46,499 bases of DNA, from the NCBI RefSeq assembly GCF_014637085.1, contig NZ_BMEU01000029.1:1-46499 (forward strand), given 5' to 3'. Shown here in pieces: positions 24,091 through 32,679 of the stretch. The notes beneath the pieces are model-generated. The model saw only the letters and a program-made list of their open reading frames with translations. It did no database searches and was not told where the DNA came from. Within the stretch, counting starts at the first letter, position 1. Each line of letters opens with the position of its first letter. Both the position numbers and the translations under genes were made by a program. Origin of the DNA: Comamonas phosphati. GTDB taxonomy: Bacteria > Pseudomonadota > Gammaproteobacteria > Burkholderiales > Burkholderiaceae_C.

Positions 24091-25299
24091 TCAATGCCCG
24101 GCTTCACGCTCCAGCCATTCGGCTTCGCCGGGCATGTCCTCATGGCCTATGAGCCAGGGCAGGCGCGACGACACCCCCACCATCGTGCCCACGGCCCAGA
24201 ACAAGGCCGCAACGCCGACCACCGCGCCGATCGAGCCGAACAGCACGGGCATGACCACGCTGGAGCCGTTGATGGCCATCATGCGCAGGCCCAGGGCCTC
24301 GCCGTGGCGCGCCTGCGGCGTGATCTGGTGGATCATGCTCATCACCATGGGCTGCACCGAGCCCAGCACCAGGCCCAGCAGCACCGAGCAGGCGCCCATG
24401 CTCCAGGCCCCGGGCATGAACGGATAGGCGATGAACAGCCCGCAGGCGGCCAGCATCGCCCCCATGACCACCACCCATTCGCTCACATGCCGCATCAGAA
24501 TCGGTATCAGCAGACGGATCAGGGCCGCGGCAATCGCAAAGGCGCCGAGGATGGAGCCGATCACCGAGGCCGGCAGGCCGCGCTCATGGCCCAGGATGGG
24601 CACCACGAAGGTGTGCACGTCCCAGCAGGAGGACAGCGCCCAGTTCAGCAGCAGCAAACGCCGAAAGCCCTGGTTCTGCAGCAGATCCCAGGCCGCGGCC
24701 TGCTTGCCGTTGGCAGCCACCTCGGGCGGCGGCAGCTCGGCCACCGTGCGCACCCACCGCCAGGCCGCCACGGGCAGCAGGGCCAGCAGCAGAAAAGCAC
24801 AGCGGAAACCCGTGAGGCTGGCCTCCTCGCCGCCCGCATAGTCGATCAGCAAACCCGCGAAGAACGGCCCCAGGAAATTGGAGATGGCCGGGCCTATGGC
24901 CAGCCAGCTGAAGACCTTGCGCAGCTCCTCCTTGGAATGGGCCGAGCGCCCCACATGGCGCTGCAGTGCGATAAGAGCCGTGCCCGCGGCGCCACCGGTG
25001 AGCAAGGCCCCCAGGCACAGCACGGGATAGGTGGGAAACATCACGGCCAGCCCGGCGCCCGTGCAGGCCGCCGTCACGCTGAGCAGCAGGGGTTTCTTGA
25101 GGCCGTTGCGGTCCGCATAGCGGCCCGCGGGCAGGGACAGGAACACCTGCGTCAGCGCGAACAGCGCCAGCAACATGCCCACGGCCGCGGCGCTGAAGCC
25201 TTCCTTCAGCGCCAGCAGCGGCGTGGCCATGCGCATGCCCGTCATGCAGGCGTGAATGGAGATCTGCGCGAGGATCAGGCGCAGCAACGCCGTGTTCAT
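24091..25299 (-). CDS. Major facilitator superfamily transporter
   Basis: 402 residues with about 12 membrane helices. The MFS loop 2-3 motif appears as GRYADRNGLKKPLL (residues about 58-71, a G-x-x-x-D-R-x-G-R-K variant). LTGGAAGTALIALQRHVG corresponds to helix 4 of the efflux-type MFS. A charged central loop (about residues 188-205) separates the halves. The start at 25299 overlaps the rmuC stop by ATGA, so it is co-transcribed with rmuC. The substrate cannot be assigned; a drug or metabolite exporter is plausible. Confidence 0.85.
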   Translation of the reverse strand: MNTALLRLILAQISIHACMTGMRMATPLLALKEGFSAAAVGMLLALFALTQVFLSLPAGRYADRNGLKKPLLLSVTAACTGAGLAVMFPTYPVLCLGALLTGGAAGTALIALQRHVGRSAHSKEELRKVFSWLAIGPAISNFLGPFFAGLLIDYAGGEEASLTGFRCAFLLLALLPVAAWRWVRTVAELPPPEVAANGKQAAAWDLLQNQGFRRLLLLNWALSSCWDVHTFVVPILGHERGLPASVIGSILGAFAIAAALIRLLIPILMRHVSEWVVVMGAMLAACGLFIAYPFMPGAWSMGACSVLLGLVLGSVQPMVMSMIHQITPQARHGEALGLRMMAINGSSVVMPVLFGSIGAVVGVAALFWAVGTMVGVSSRLPWLIGHEDMPGEAEWLEREAGH

Positions 25300-26963
25300 T
25301 CCTCGTCGTCCCCGGCATCCGGCGTCGCGGGGAACAGCGGCGGGCTTGCGGCGTCGGCTGCATCGGCAGCCCCGGGAGCGCCAGGCTCGGGCAGGGCTTG
25401 CACATTGCGCAGATGGCGCTGTATGACCCGCGTGCGCACGCCCACCTGGTCGAACTTGCGCGCGGCCGCGTCAATGGACTTGCGCGCGGCTTCGACCACG
25501 TCGCCGAACTTGGCGAACTCGGTCTTGACCTGGCCCAGCACGCCCCAGACTTCGGATGAGCGCTTTTCGATGGCCAGCGTCTTGAAGCCCATCTGCAGGC
25601 TGCTGAGCATGGCTGCCAGATTGGCCGGGCCGGTCACCACGATGCGGCTCTCGTTCTGCAGCGCCTCCACCAGGCCCGGGCGGCGCAGCACCTCGGCGAA
25701 CAGGCCTTCGGTGGGCAGGTACATTACGGCGAAGTCCGTGGTGTGCGGCGGCGCGATGTACTTGCCGGAGATCTTCCTGGCCTCGGCACGGATGGAGCTC
25801 TCGAACGCGTTGCCGGCCGCGGCAATCGCCGCGCGGTCCGCGCTGTCAAGCGCATCCTGCAGGCGCTGGTAGTGCTCCACCGGGTATTTGGCATCGATGG
25901 GCAGCCAGACCGGCTGCTCGTCCTGGCGCCCCGGCAGGCAGATGGCGAACTCCACCAGCTCGTCGCTGCCCGGCACGGTCTTCACATTGCGTGCGTACTG
26001 CTCGGGCGTGAGCACGTTGTCGATGATGGCGCCCAGCTGCAGCTCGCCCCAGGTGCCGCGCGACTTCACATTGGTCATCACGCGCTTGAGGTCGCCCACG
26101 CTGCCGGCCAGGCTCTGCATCTCGCCCAGGCCCTTGTGCACCTGCTCCAGCCGGTCGCTGACCAGCTTGAACGACTCGCCCAGGCGCTGCTCCAGCGTGG
26201 CATGCAGCTTTTCGTCCACGGTGCGGCGCATCTCGTCGAGCTTGACCGCATTGTCGTTCTGGATGGCGGCCAGGCGCTCGTTGAGCGTGCCGCGCAGCTG
26301 CTCGGCCGTGGTCTGCTGGCCCTGGGCCAGGCCCGCCAGCTGCTGGCCCATGGCGTCCTGCAGCACGGCGAACTGGTGACGCAGCTGCTCGCCATTGCCC
26401 GTGAGCTGGTCCTTGAGCGCCGTGCCCATATTCGTGCTCATGTGGGTGAGCTGCTGCTGGATGTCGCCCTTGAGCGAATCCAGCGTGCCGCGCGTGGTCT
26501 CGGCCAGGGCCTCGAAGCGCTGCTGGATATGGGCGTTCTGCTCGGCGCTGCTTTGCGCCAGATTGCTGCGGGCCTGCAGGCTGTCGGCCGACAGGCGCGC
26601 CGCCAGCTGCGTGACCTCTTCGCGGAAACCGGCCAGCGCCATGCCCTGCTCGCGCCGCGCCGCCTGCGCGTCCTGCTGGGCCTGGACCAGATGCGTCTGC
26701 AGATGCTGGGTCACGCGGTCCAGCGCGCCGTCGCTCTTGGCCACGGCCATCTGCGTGGCCTGGCTGCCGCGCTCCAGCTGCTGCAGGCGCAGATCCACGG
26801 CCTGCAATCCCTGCAGCACCTGGGCCTGCAGCCGCACGGCCTCCGGGCCGGTGGCGGCCTGCGCGGCACGCCTGAGCGCCACCAGCCACCAGAGCAAGAC
26901 CAGCTGCAGGCCAAAGCCTGCAGCCACGAGCCACCATACCCACCACGAAGTCACCGTATGCAA
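25296..26963 (-). CDS. rmuC: DNA recombination protein RmuC
   Basis: 555 residues. An N-terminal membrane helix (WWVWWLVAAGFGLQLVLLWWLV), a long predicted coiled coil (about residues 50-290), then the RmuC nuclease-like domain: SRGTWGELQLGAIIDNVL near 309, DAKYPVEHYQRL near 365 and FAVMYLPTEGLFAEV near 410. RmuC limits inversions at short inverted repeats in E. coli. No ATG is available at a suitable site: the frame opens with TTG at 26963 or GTG at 26954, and a nearby ATG at 26976 is in another frame. The TTG is favoured by an upstream GAAAGAAG. It is followed by the coupled MFS gene. Confidence 0.9.
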   Translation of the reverse strand: MHTVTSWWVWWLVAAGFGLQLVLLWWLVALRRAAQAATGPEAVRLQAQVLQGLQAVDLRLQQLERGSQATQMAVAKSDGALDRVTQHLQTHLVQAQQDAQAARREQGMALAGFREEVTQLAARLSADSLQARSNLAQSSAEQNAHIQQRFEALAETTRGTLDSLKGDIQQQLTHMSTNMGTALKDQLTGNGEQLRHQFAVLQDAMGQQLAGLAQGQQTTAEQLRGTLNERLAAIQNDNAVKLDEMRRTVDEKLHATLEQRLGESFKLVSDRLEQVHKGLGEMQSLAGSVGDLKRVMTNVKSRGTWGELQLGAIIDNVLTPEQYARNVKTVPGSDELVEFAICLPGRQDEQPVWLPIDAKYPVEHYQRLQDALDSADRAAIAAAGNAFESSIRAEARKISGKYIAPPHTTDFAVMYLPTEGLFAEVLRRPGLVEALQNESRIVVTGPANLAAMLSSLQMGFKTLAIEKRSSEVWGVLGQVKTEFAKFGDVVEAARKSIDAAARKFDQVGVRTRVIQRHLRNVQALPEPGAPGAADAADAASPPLFPATPDAGDDEE

Positions 26964-27000
26964 CCGCTTCTTTCATTGCCCGCAGGAGCTCTGCAGGACT

Positions 27001-27045
27001 ATCATTTCAATAGCTACCGGCACTTTACCATCAAGCGCCAGAGCA
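27001..27045 (+). repeat. Dispersed intergenic hairpin repeat (AATAGCTNCCGGC type), copy 2
   Basis: ATCATTTCAATAGCTACCGG followed by CACTTTACCATCAAGCGCC is a close relative of the repeat after gyrA (TTTTGATAGCTGCCGGCGC). It lies 38 bases upstream of the rmuC start. Confidence 0.45.
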
Positions 27046-27127
27046 TTTTCCGCCGCATCAGAAGGCATGCCCATGCCATCCTGCATCCGGCAGTGTCGAG
27101 CAAGCGCTTGCCCGTCAATGCAATCTA

Positions 27128-27274
27128 TCAGATAGCGGCCGCTCCAAAGCAGACCTGTACGGGGCCATCCCACGACAATAGGCTTGCTGGGCAATAACCG
27201 TTGAAAGCGGGGCTGAAGAAGAACTGCTGCCCGTCATAGTCGCTGACCATGTTGAACAGTGCGTCGGCAGGCAT
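27128..27274 (-). CDS. Possible small protein of 48 residues
   Basis: A minus-strand frame from ATG at 27274 reads MPADALFNMVSDYDGQQFFF... and ends ...VQVCFGAAAI. Its composition (many Phe, Asp, Gly, few Arg) is more protein-like than the Arg/Ala-rich shadows typical of this genome. GAGGG lies 8 bases before the ATG. No family is recognised; it could also be the remnant of a longer gene, since the frame closes only 42 bases upstream. Nothing around it points to a function. Confidence 0.25.
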   Translation of the reverse strand: MPADALFNMVSDYDGQQFFFSPAFNGYCPASLLSWDGPVQVCFGAAAI

Positions 27275-27360
27275 GCCGATGCCCTCGATCGACCTCCAAT
27301 ATCGGCCCCTATATCAACCCCGGTATCGCCCCCGATTCCGCACCAGGCCGCCACCTACGC

Positions 27361-28341
27361 TCAGCCCGCCGGCGTGTTCACCGGCGTCAGGGCCCCCCGC
27401 CCCTCGAAGAAGGCAATCAGGTTGCTGGCCGCCAGGTCGGCCATGGCCAGGCGCGTGCCCCTGGTGGCGCTGGCGATATGCGGGGTCAGCACCACATTGG
27501 GCACGGCGAGCAGGTCCGGGTGCACGGCGGGCTCGCCCTCGAACACATCCAGGCCCGCAGCGGCGATGCGCTGCTCGCGCAGCGCCCCCGCCAGGGCCGC
27601 ATCGTCCACGATGCCGCCGCGGGCGATATTGATCAGCGTGGCCGTGGGCTTCATCTTCGCCAGCTCCGCCGCGGCTATGGCGTGGCGGTTTTCAGGAGTG
27701 AAAGGCAGCACCAGCACCAGGTGGTCGGCGCTGGCCAGCAATTCGTCCTTGCTCACATAGCGGGCCTTGCATTCGGCCTCCAGCTCGGGCGAGAGGCGCG
27801 AGCGGTTGTGGTAGATCACCTTCATGCCGAAGCCGTGGGCGCCGCGCCTGGCAATGCCCTGGCCGATACGGCCCATGCCGAGGATACCCAGCGTGCTGCC
27901 GTGCACTTCCGCGCCGGCGAACAGGTCGTAGCGCCAGTCCTTCCACTTGCCGGCGCGCAGATAGTGCTCGCTTTCGCTGATGCGGCGCGCCGTGGCCATG
28001 AGCAGCGCAAAACCGAAATCGGCCGTGGTCTCGGTCAGCACATCGGGGGCATTCGTGCCCTGCACGCCGGCCGCCGTCATCGCGGGCACGTCGAAATTGT
28101 TGTAGCCCACGGTCATGTTGGCCACGATCTTCAGCTGCGGGCAGGCGGCCAGCAGCGCGGCATCGATGGCCTGCAGGCCCGTGGCCAGCATGCCGTCCTT
28201 GCCTTGCAGCTTCCGGACCAGCTCCTGCGGGCTCCAGACCACGTCGTCCTGGTTGGACTCCACCTCGAAATGCTGTTCCAGCCGCTGCACCACCTCGGGC
28301 GAAATGGCGCGGGCGATCAGGATGCGGGGCTTGCCGGTCAT
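27361..28341 (-). CDS. D-2-hydroxyacid dehydrogenase (glyoxylate/hydroxypyruvate reductase type)
   Basis: 326 residues from the ATG at 28341, chosen because GGAGA lies 5 bases upstream. The NAD(P)-binding motif is LGILGMGRIGQGIARRG (about residues 147-163). The catalytic triad is Arg in NIARGGIVDD, Glu in DVFEGEP and His in LTPHIASAT. The layout is that of GyaR/GhrB enzymes reducing glyoxylate or hydroxypyruvate; substrate choice is not certain. It is the last gene of a minus-strand operon, 18 bases after the NhaD-type gene. Confidence 0.88.
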   Translation of the reverse strand: MTGKPRILIARAISPEVVQRLEQHFEVESNQDDVVWSPQELVRKLQGKDGMLATGLQAIDAALLAACPQLKIVANMTVGYNNFDVPAMTAAGVQGTNAPDVLTETTADFGFALLMATARRISESEHYLRAGKWKDWRYDLFAGAEVHGSTLGILGMGRIGQGIARRGAHGFGMKVIYHNRSRLSPELEAECKARYVSKDELLASADHLVLVLPFTPENRHAIAAAELAKMKPTATLINIARGGIVDDAALAGALREQRIAAAGLDVFEGEPAVHPDLLAVPNVVLTPHIASATRGTRLAMADLAASNLIAFFEGRGALTPVNTPAG

Positions 28342-28359
28342 GAGTTCTCCTTTCAAATT

Positions 28360-29733
28360 TCAATAAAACCAGATCAGCGTCACCAGCGCCAGCAAAGGCA
28401 GCAGCACGCAGATGGACCAGGCCATGTAGCCGAAGAAGCCCGGCATCTTCACGCCGCGATCTTCGGCAATGGCCTTGACCATGAGGTTGGGCGCGTTGCC
28501 GATATAGGTGTTCGCGCCCATGAATACGGCGCCCGCCGAAATAGCCGTCAGCGTCGGCGCCAGGTCGGTCATCAGATGGGCCGGATCGCCACCCGCGGTA
28601 TTGAAGAACACCAGATAGGTGGGTGCATTGTCGAGGAAGGAGGACAGCAGGCCCGTGGCCCAGAAGTACATGGCCGGATCGGGCGTGCCATCGGCGCGCG
28701 TGACGGCACGCACGATGGCGCCGAACGGACCATGAACGCCGGCTTTGAGCATGGCGATCACCGGGATGATGGTCAGGAAGATGCCGGCGAACAGCCGGGC
28801 CACTTCCTGCATGGGGCCCCAGCCGAATGCGTTGGCCTCGTGCACGCGCGGCGGCGTGAGCTTGAACGACAGCAGCGCCACCACGATCAGCCCCAGGTCA
28901 CGCACCAGACCGGGCAGGCCCACATGGGTGCCCGCGATCTCCAGGCCCGCGGGCGTGCGCCAGATGCCGCTGAGCAGCACCAGGGCCACCACGGCCGGCA
29001 GCAGCGCGAAGTTCACGCCGCCTTCGAAATCCAGGCGGCTCGGCGCCCCCGAAGCATCCAGGCTGGGCGTGGGATCGGGCAGATCGGTCTCGCCTTGTTC
29101 ACCCATCAGCCGTCCGTCGATCGCATAGAACACGGCCAGCAGCGCCAGCGTCAGGAACAGCATGGGGCTCCAGACATGGCGCACGGTCCAGAAAAAGTCC
29201 ACGCCCTTGAGAAAGCCCAGGAACAGCGGTGGATCGCCCAGCGGCGTGAGCGCCCCGCCCGCATTGGAGACGATGAAGATGAAAAACACCACCACGTGGG
29301 CCTGGTGGCGGCGGTTGTCGTTGGCGCGCAGCAGCGGCCGTATCAGCAGCATGGAGGCGCCCGTGGTGCCCATGAAGCTGGCCAGCACCGCGCCGATGGC
29401 CAGGATGGCGGTGTTCAGCCCCGGCGAGCCCACCAGGTTGCCGCGGATGTAGATGCCTCCCGCGACCGTGTACAGAGCCGTGAGCAGGATCACGAAGGGC
29501 AGGTATTCGGCGAGCAGCGCATGCCCGAAACTCTGCGCCGCGGCGCCGACCCCGAACGCCAGTGCGAACGGCAGCAGAAAGACCAGGGCCCAGGCCGCCG
29601 TGACCTTGCCGTAGTGGCGATGCCAGAACCCGGGCAGCAGCAAGGGCATGAGGGCAATGGACAGCAGCATGCCGGCAAAGGGCAGGCCCCAGGCCGCCGA
29701 CAGCGCGGCGCCGTCCAGCCTATCCATCGGCAC
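28360..29733 (-). CDS. NhaD-type sodium/proton antiporter
   Basis: 457 residues, about 11-13 membrane helices, of the ion transporter superfamily that includes NhaD and ArsB. Motifs seen: NAGGALTPLGDPPLFLGFLKG (about residues 157-177) and SFLDNAPTYLVF (about 367-378), the repeated Asp/Asn-containing signature of the superfamily. The GTG at 29733 directly follows the pncB stop; an ATG two codons on (29727) is an alternative. AGGAGG lies within the end of pncB and can serve either. It may complement the Mrp antiporter at 15998-22492. Annotated relatives are often called sodium:proton antiporter; ion choice is inferred. Confidence 0.82.
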   Translation of the reverse strand: MPMDRLDGAALSAAWGLPFAGMLLSIALMPLLLPGFWHRHYGKVTAAWALVFLLPFALAFGVGAAAQSFGHALLAEYLPFVILLTALYTVAGGIYIRGNLVGSPGLNTAILAIGAVLASFMGTTGASMLLIRPLLRANDNRRHQAHVVVFFIFIVSNAGGALTPLGDPPLFLGFLKGVDFFWTVRHVWSPMLFLTLALLAVFYAIDGRLMGEQGETDLPDPTPSLDASGAPSRLDFEGGVNFALLPAVVALVLLSGIWRTPAGLEIAGTHVGLPGLVRDLGLIVVALLSFKLTPPRVHEANAFGWGPMQEVARLFAGIFLTIIPVIAMLKAGVHGPFGAIVRAVTRADGTPDPAMYFWATGLLSSFLDNAPTYLVFFNTAGGDPAHLMTDLAPTLTAISAGAVFMGANTYIGNAPNLMVKAIAEDRGVKMPGFFGYMAWSICVLLPLLALVTLIWFY

Positions 29734-30978
29734 TCAGCCCTCCTGCGCCTGCGGCACCTGTGGTGGCGCGATATGGAATACCTGGCGCAGATAGGCCAGG
29801 TACTTCTCGTCATCGCACATGCTCTTGCCCGGCGTATCCGAGAGCTTGGCCACGGGCTGGCCGTTGCAGCGCGTCATCTTGATCACGATCTGCAGCGGCA
29901 CATGGTCGGGCGCATCCCCCAGGTCGTTGGTCAGGTTGGTGCCTATGCCGAAAGCCAGCTTGCAGCGGCCGTTGAAGCGCTCGAACAGCGCTATGGTGCG
30001 CGGCACCGTGAGCCCGTCGCTGAAGATCAGCACCTTGGTCAGCGGATCGATCTTGTTGGCCTTGTAGTGCGCGATCAGGCGCTCGCCCCACTCGAACGGA
30101 TCGCCGCTGTCATGGCGTGCGCCATCGAAGAGCTTGCAGAAATACAGGTCGAAGTCGCGCAGAAAGGCCGTCATGCCGTAGACGTCGGACAGCGCAATGC
30201 CCAGGTCGCCGCGGTACTCGCGCGCCCAGGATTCGAAGCCGAAGATCTGGCTGTCGCGCAGGCGCGGCCCCAGCGACTGGCAGGCCTGCAGGTATTCGTG
30301 CGCCAGCGTGCCCAGCGGCGTGAGGCCCAGCTTCATCGCGTACAACACGTTGCTGGTGCCGGCCAGCTGGCCCGGCTTGCCCGCGGCGCCGGTGCGCGGC
30401 GCGGCTTCCGTGCCCAGGCGCGCGCACAGCACGCGCAGCACTTCCTCATGCCAGGCCTTGGAAAAGCGCCGGCGCGTGCCGTAGTCGGCAATCTTGAGCG
30501 TCTCCAGCCCATCCTGCTGCAGCAGTGCGATTTTCTGGTCCAGGCGCCGGCGCCCTTCGGGAAAGGCCGGCACGGGCTGGGTGTTGCGGAAGTACACCTC
30601 GTTGACGATGGCCAGCACCGGGATCTCGAACAGGATGGTGTGCAGCCACGGCCCCTTGATCGTGATGTCGATCTCGCCATTGGCCTGCGGCGTCACCGTG
30701 ATGTATTTCTCGTTGAGCTGGAACAGCCCCAGGAAATCCACGAAGTCGCTCTTGAGAAAACGCAGCGAGCCCAGGTACGCCAGTTCGGCATCCTGAAAGC
30801 GCAGCTGGCACAGCGAGCGGATCTCCTCGCGGATCTCGTTCACATAGGGCGCCAGCTGCACGCCCGGATTGCGGCACTTGAAACGGTATTCGACCTGCGC
30901 ACCGGGAAACTGGTGCAGCACGACCTGCATCATCGTGAATTTGTACAGATCGGTGTCGAGCAGGCTGGTGATGATCAT
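29734..30978 (-). CDS. pncB: Nicotinate phosphoribosyltransferase
   Basis: 414 residues from the ATG at 30978 ([18 protein letters not shown], the family start); an in-frame ATG at 31002 would add 8 residues. The enzyme joins nicotinate and PRPP to give nicotinate mononucleotide for NAD salvage. Conserved segments: [39 protein letters not shown] (containing the His near the active site) and [16 protein letters not shown]. The length fits the bacterial type. No strong ribosome binding site was seen. It follows the thioesterase gene by 177 bases and is coupled to the NhaD gene. Confidence 0.94.
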   Translation of the reverse strand: MIITSLLDTDLYKFTMMQVVLHQFPGAQVEYRFKCRNPGVQLAPYVNEIREEIRSLCQLRFQDAELAYLGSLRFLKSDFVDFLGLFQLNEKYITVTPQANGEIDITIKGPWLHTILFEIPVLAIVNEVYFRNTQPVPAFPEGRRRLDQKIALLQQDGLETLKIADYGTRRRFSKAWHEEVLRVLCARLGTEAAPRTGAAGKPGQLAGTSNVLYAMKLGLTPLGTLAHEYLQACQSLGPRLRDSQIFGFESWAREYRGDLGIALSDVYGMTAFLRDFDLYFCKLFDGARHDSGDPFEWGERLIAHYKANKIDPLTKVLIFSDGLTVPRTIALFERFNGRCKLAFGIGTNLTNDLGDAPDHVPLQIVIKMTRCNGQPVAKLSDTPGKSMCDDEKYLAYLRQVFHIAPPQVPQAQEG

Positions 30979-31099
30979 GGACTGGCAGGCCCGGGCGGAC
31001 ATTGGTCGAAGCGCTGAGTGTAGGCGATTCCCGTCTGGGCCTCGCCCTTGGGCGGCAGTGGCCGCTCGTCCATGACTTTCAAGGAAATACCGCTGCGAT

Positions 31100-31133
31100 G
31101 CTTTCCGCGAAAGCCCCTGCAGCTATCAAAACC
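31100..31133 (-). repeat. Inverted copy of the TTTTGATAGCTGC repeat plus a small hairpin
   Basis: On the minus strand GGTTTTGATAGCTGC (31133-31119) matches the core after gyrA. The hairpin GCTTT-CCGCG-AAAGC (31100-31114) follows. It lies in the 177-base gap between the thioesterase and pncB genes. Confidence 0.45.
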
Positions 31134-31155
31134 ATATCCAACGACAATGGCCTGC

Positions 31156-31620
31156 TCAGGCCTTGAGCAAGGGCTCCAGCGCGGTGCGCAGGGCGGAAGG
31201 AATGGCAACCGGCCGGCGCGTCCCGCTGTCCACATAGACATGCACGAAATGCCCTGCCGCCGCCGACCGGTCCTCGCCCCTGGCAAACAGCCCGACCTCA
31301 TAGCGCACGCTGGAACTGCCGATATGGGCCACGCGTATGCCGGCCTCCACCATCTGCGGAAACGCCAGCGAAGCGAAATAATTGCACTGCGTCTCTATCA
31401 CCAGGCCTATGGTCTGCCCATGGTGGATGTCCAAGGCGCCCTGCTCTATCAGGTAGGCATTCACGGCCGTGTCGAACCAGCTGTAGTAGACGACGTTGTT
31501 CACATGCCCATAGACATCGTTGTCCGACCAGCGCGTGCCGATGTCGCGGAAGACGGCATAGGCAGCACGCGGCAGGGGCGTGGCGCGGGCGGGCCGCGGT
31601 GCGAGGCTCTGGTCGGTCAT
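31156..31620 (-). CDS. Acyl-CoA thioesterase, 4-hydroxybenzoyl-CoA thioesterase type (hotdog fold)
   Basis: 154 residues from the ATG at 31620; further in-frame ATG codons upstream (31629, 31638, 31659) lie in the region of the possible upstream gene. The RWSDNDVYGHVNNVVYYSWFDTA segment (about residues 29-51) is the signature of the 4HBT subgroup, with the catalytic Asp in SDNDVYGHVNN. It hydrolyses acyl-CoA thioesters; the substrate chain is not predictable. Its start overlaps the stop of the small frame at 31617-31853 by ATGA. Confidence 0.85.
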   Translation of the reverse strand: MTDQSLAPRPARATPLPRAAYAVFRDIGTRWSDNDVYGHVNNVVYYSWFDTAVNAYLIEQGALDIHHGQTIGLVIETQCNYFASLAFPQMVEAGIRVAHIGSSSVRYEVGLFARGEDRSAAAGHFVHVYVDSGTRRPVAIPSALRTALEPLLKA

Positions 31621-31853
31621 GGCCGCCATTGTGCACATGCCCAGGCGCCATGCCTGCACCCAGGGGACAGGCCCAGGCCATGCACCGAAGTTCTTCTTTC
31701 CGGCCGCTCCGGCATTAGCTGTTTCATATGGGCGAAATCATGGGCGGGCGGAATGCGGGCTTGGCAAGCGTCGCAATACAGCCTCGACTCGGATGCCGTG
31801 AAATACAGAGTTCTGCGGTGGTCATTCGCATTTTTATGTCGCCTAATAGACAT
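31617..31853 (-). CDS. Possible small protein with a CxxC motif upstream of the thioesterase
   Basis: 78 residues (MSIRRHKNANDHRRTLYF...). The LYCDACQARI segment (residues about 26-35) has a Cys pair that could bind metal, and the protein is His/Arg-rich. The stop TGA overlaps the thioesterase ATG (ATGA), as in coupled genes, and AAGAG lies 6 bases before the start. Against it: no family is recognised, the last 25 residues look low in constraint, and the start lies inside a palindrome (31831-31858). Confidence 0.35.
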   Translation of the reverse strand: MSIRRHKNANDHRRTLYFTASESRLYCDACQARIPPAHDFAHMKQLMPERPERRTSVHGLGLSPGCRHGAWACAQWRP

Positions 31854-31858
31854 AAAAA
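31831..31858. promoter_or_regulatory. AT-rich palindrome before the thioesterase unit
   Basis: TTTTTATGTC and GACATAAAAA form perfect 10-base arms around an 8-base centre. It could be an operator or, on the plus strand (AAAAAC after the arm), a weak stem-loop. It lies in an AT-rich stretch (about 31820-31960) between two divergent transcription units. Confidence 0.4.
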
Positions 31859-31907
31859 CTCTTTTGAAATCAAATATTTATCAAAAACCAACATTTTTTC
31901 CATTTTC

Positions 31908-31983
31908 TTGCTGCATTGCAGCAATTTACCTCTTGCATTGCAATCACAAGCCTCTCTACAATAAGTCCATGCTGCACTGCAAC
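31908..31983 (+). promoter_or_regulatory. phaP promoter with three TGCA-N-TGCA boxes (PhaR-like sites)
   Basis: The perfect 17-base palindrome TTGCTGCATTGCAGCAA (31908-31924) is followed by TTGCATTGCAA (31933-31943) and TGCTGCACTGCAACA (31970-31984). A promoter TTGCAT (31933-31938), 18 bases, TACAAT (31957-31962) overlaps the second box, and the third box lies at the expected transcript start. TGC-rich CTGC-N3-GCAG palindromes are the known binding type of PhaR, the repressor of phasin genes that leaves DNA when PHB granules form. Identity of the regulator here is inferred. Confidence 0.65.
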
Positions 31984-32073
31984 ATAACCGGTTCATAGAA
32001 CTGGCGGCCATGTCGGCGCAGTAGTTTCCTCCGCCCGATCCCCTTGTCTGATCTATAAATTTGGAGAATTGAT

Positions 32074-32622
32074 ATGAGCCTGACCCCTGACCAAATCCTG
32101 AGCGCACACAAAGCCAATGTCGAAACCCTGTTTGGCCTGACCTCCAAGGCCTTCGAAGGCGTGGAAAAGCTGGTGGAGCTGAACGTGACCGCATCGCGCG
32201 CCGCTCTGAACGAAGCCGCCCAGCACACCCAGGCCGTCCTGAGCATCAAGGACGCCCAGGAACTGCTGGCTCTGCAAGCCAACCTGTTCCAGCCCCTGGC
32301 CGAGAAGACCGCGTCCTACAGCCGTCATCTGTACGACATCGCCAGCGGCACCACGGCCGAATTCGGCAAGGCTTTCGAAACCCACGTGACCGAAGCCCGC
32401 AAGAACTTCAACGCCCTGCTGGAAAGCACGGCCAAGAACGCTCCCGCCGGCTCCGAATCCGCCGTGGCCATCATGAAGAACGCCGTTTCCGCCGCCAACA
32501 GCGCCTTTGAATCGGTGCAAAAGGCTGTGAAGCAGGCTTCCGACCTGGCCGAATCCAACTTCAACACCGTGACCACCACCGCCACGGAAGCCGTCAAGAC
32601 CAGCGGCAACGCCAAGCGCTAA
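32074..32622 (+). CDS. phaP: Phasin (PHB granule-associated protein)
   Basis: 182 residues, almost all amphipathic helix, without a signal peptide. The N-terminal [36 protein letters not shown] and the [30 protein letters not shown] core are typical of the betaproteobacterial PhaP family. Phasins coat polyhydroxybutyrate granules and limit their coalescence. GGAGA lies 7 bases before the ATG. The leader of about 105 bases and the PhaR-like boxes upstream fit PHB-dependent control. Highly biased codon use suggests strong expression. Confidence 0.93.
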   Translation: MSLTPDQILSAHKANVETLFGLTSKAFEGVEKLVELNVTASRAALNEAAQHTQAVLSIKDAQELLALQANLFQPLAEKTASYSRHLYDIASGTTAEFGKAFETHVTEARKNFNALLESTAKNAPAGSESAVAIMKNAVSAANSAFESVQKAVKQASDLAESNFNTVTTTATEAVKTSGNAKR

Positions 32623-32644
32623 ACACAAGCTGATTCGACACAGG

Positions 32645-32673
32645 TTGCAAACACAAGGGTTTACCCGTATAAT
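32645..32673 (+). promoter_or_regulatory. Sigma70 promoter of the small RNA after phaP
   Basis: TTGCAA (32645-32650), a 17-base spacer and the consensus TATAAT (32668-32673) form one of the best promoters in the window. It starts 23 bases after the phaP stop codon and predicts a transcript start near A32680. Confidence 0.75.
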
Positions 32674-32679
32674 CACCCC

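Larger units (their letters stand above)
26964..27360. other. 397-base interval between rmuC and the 2-hydroxyacid dehydrogenase
   Basis: The interval holds one dispersed hairpin repeat (27001-27045) and a possible 48-codon minus-strand frame (27128-27274). GC content and sequence otherwise resemble the surrounding chromosome. No promoter or terminator was recognised for rmuC or for the end of the 2-hydroxyacid dehydrogenase operon. Confidence 0.5.

Noticed and set aside
27259-31017. 1252-codon plus-strand open frame over four minus-strand genes
   Set aside because: It runs antisense to well supported genes (dehydrogenase, NhaD, pncB) and is His/Gln/Arg-rich, typical of GC-driven shadows.
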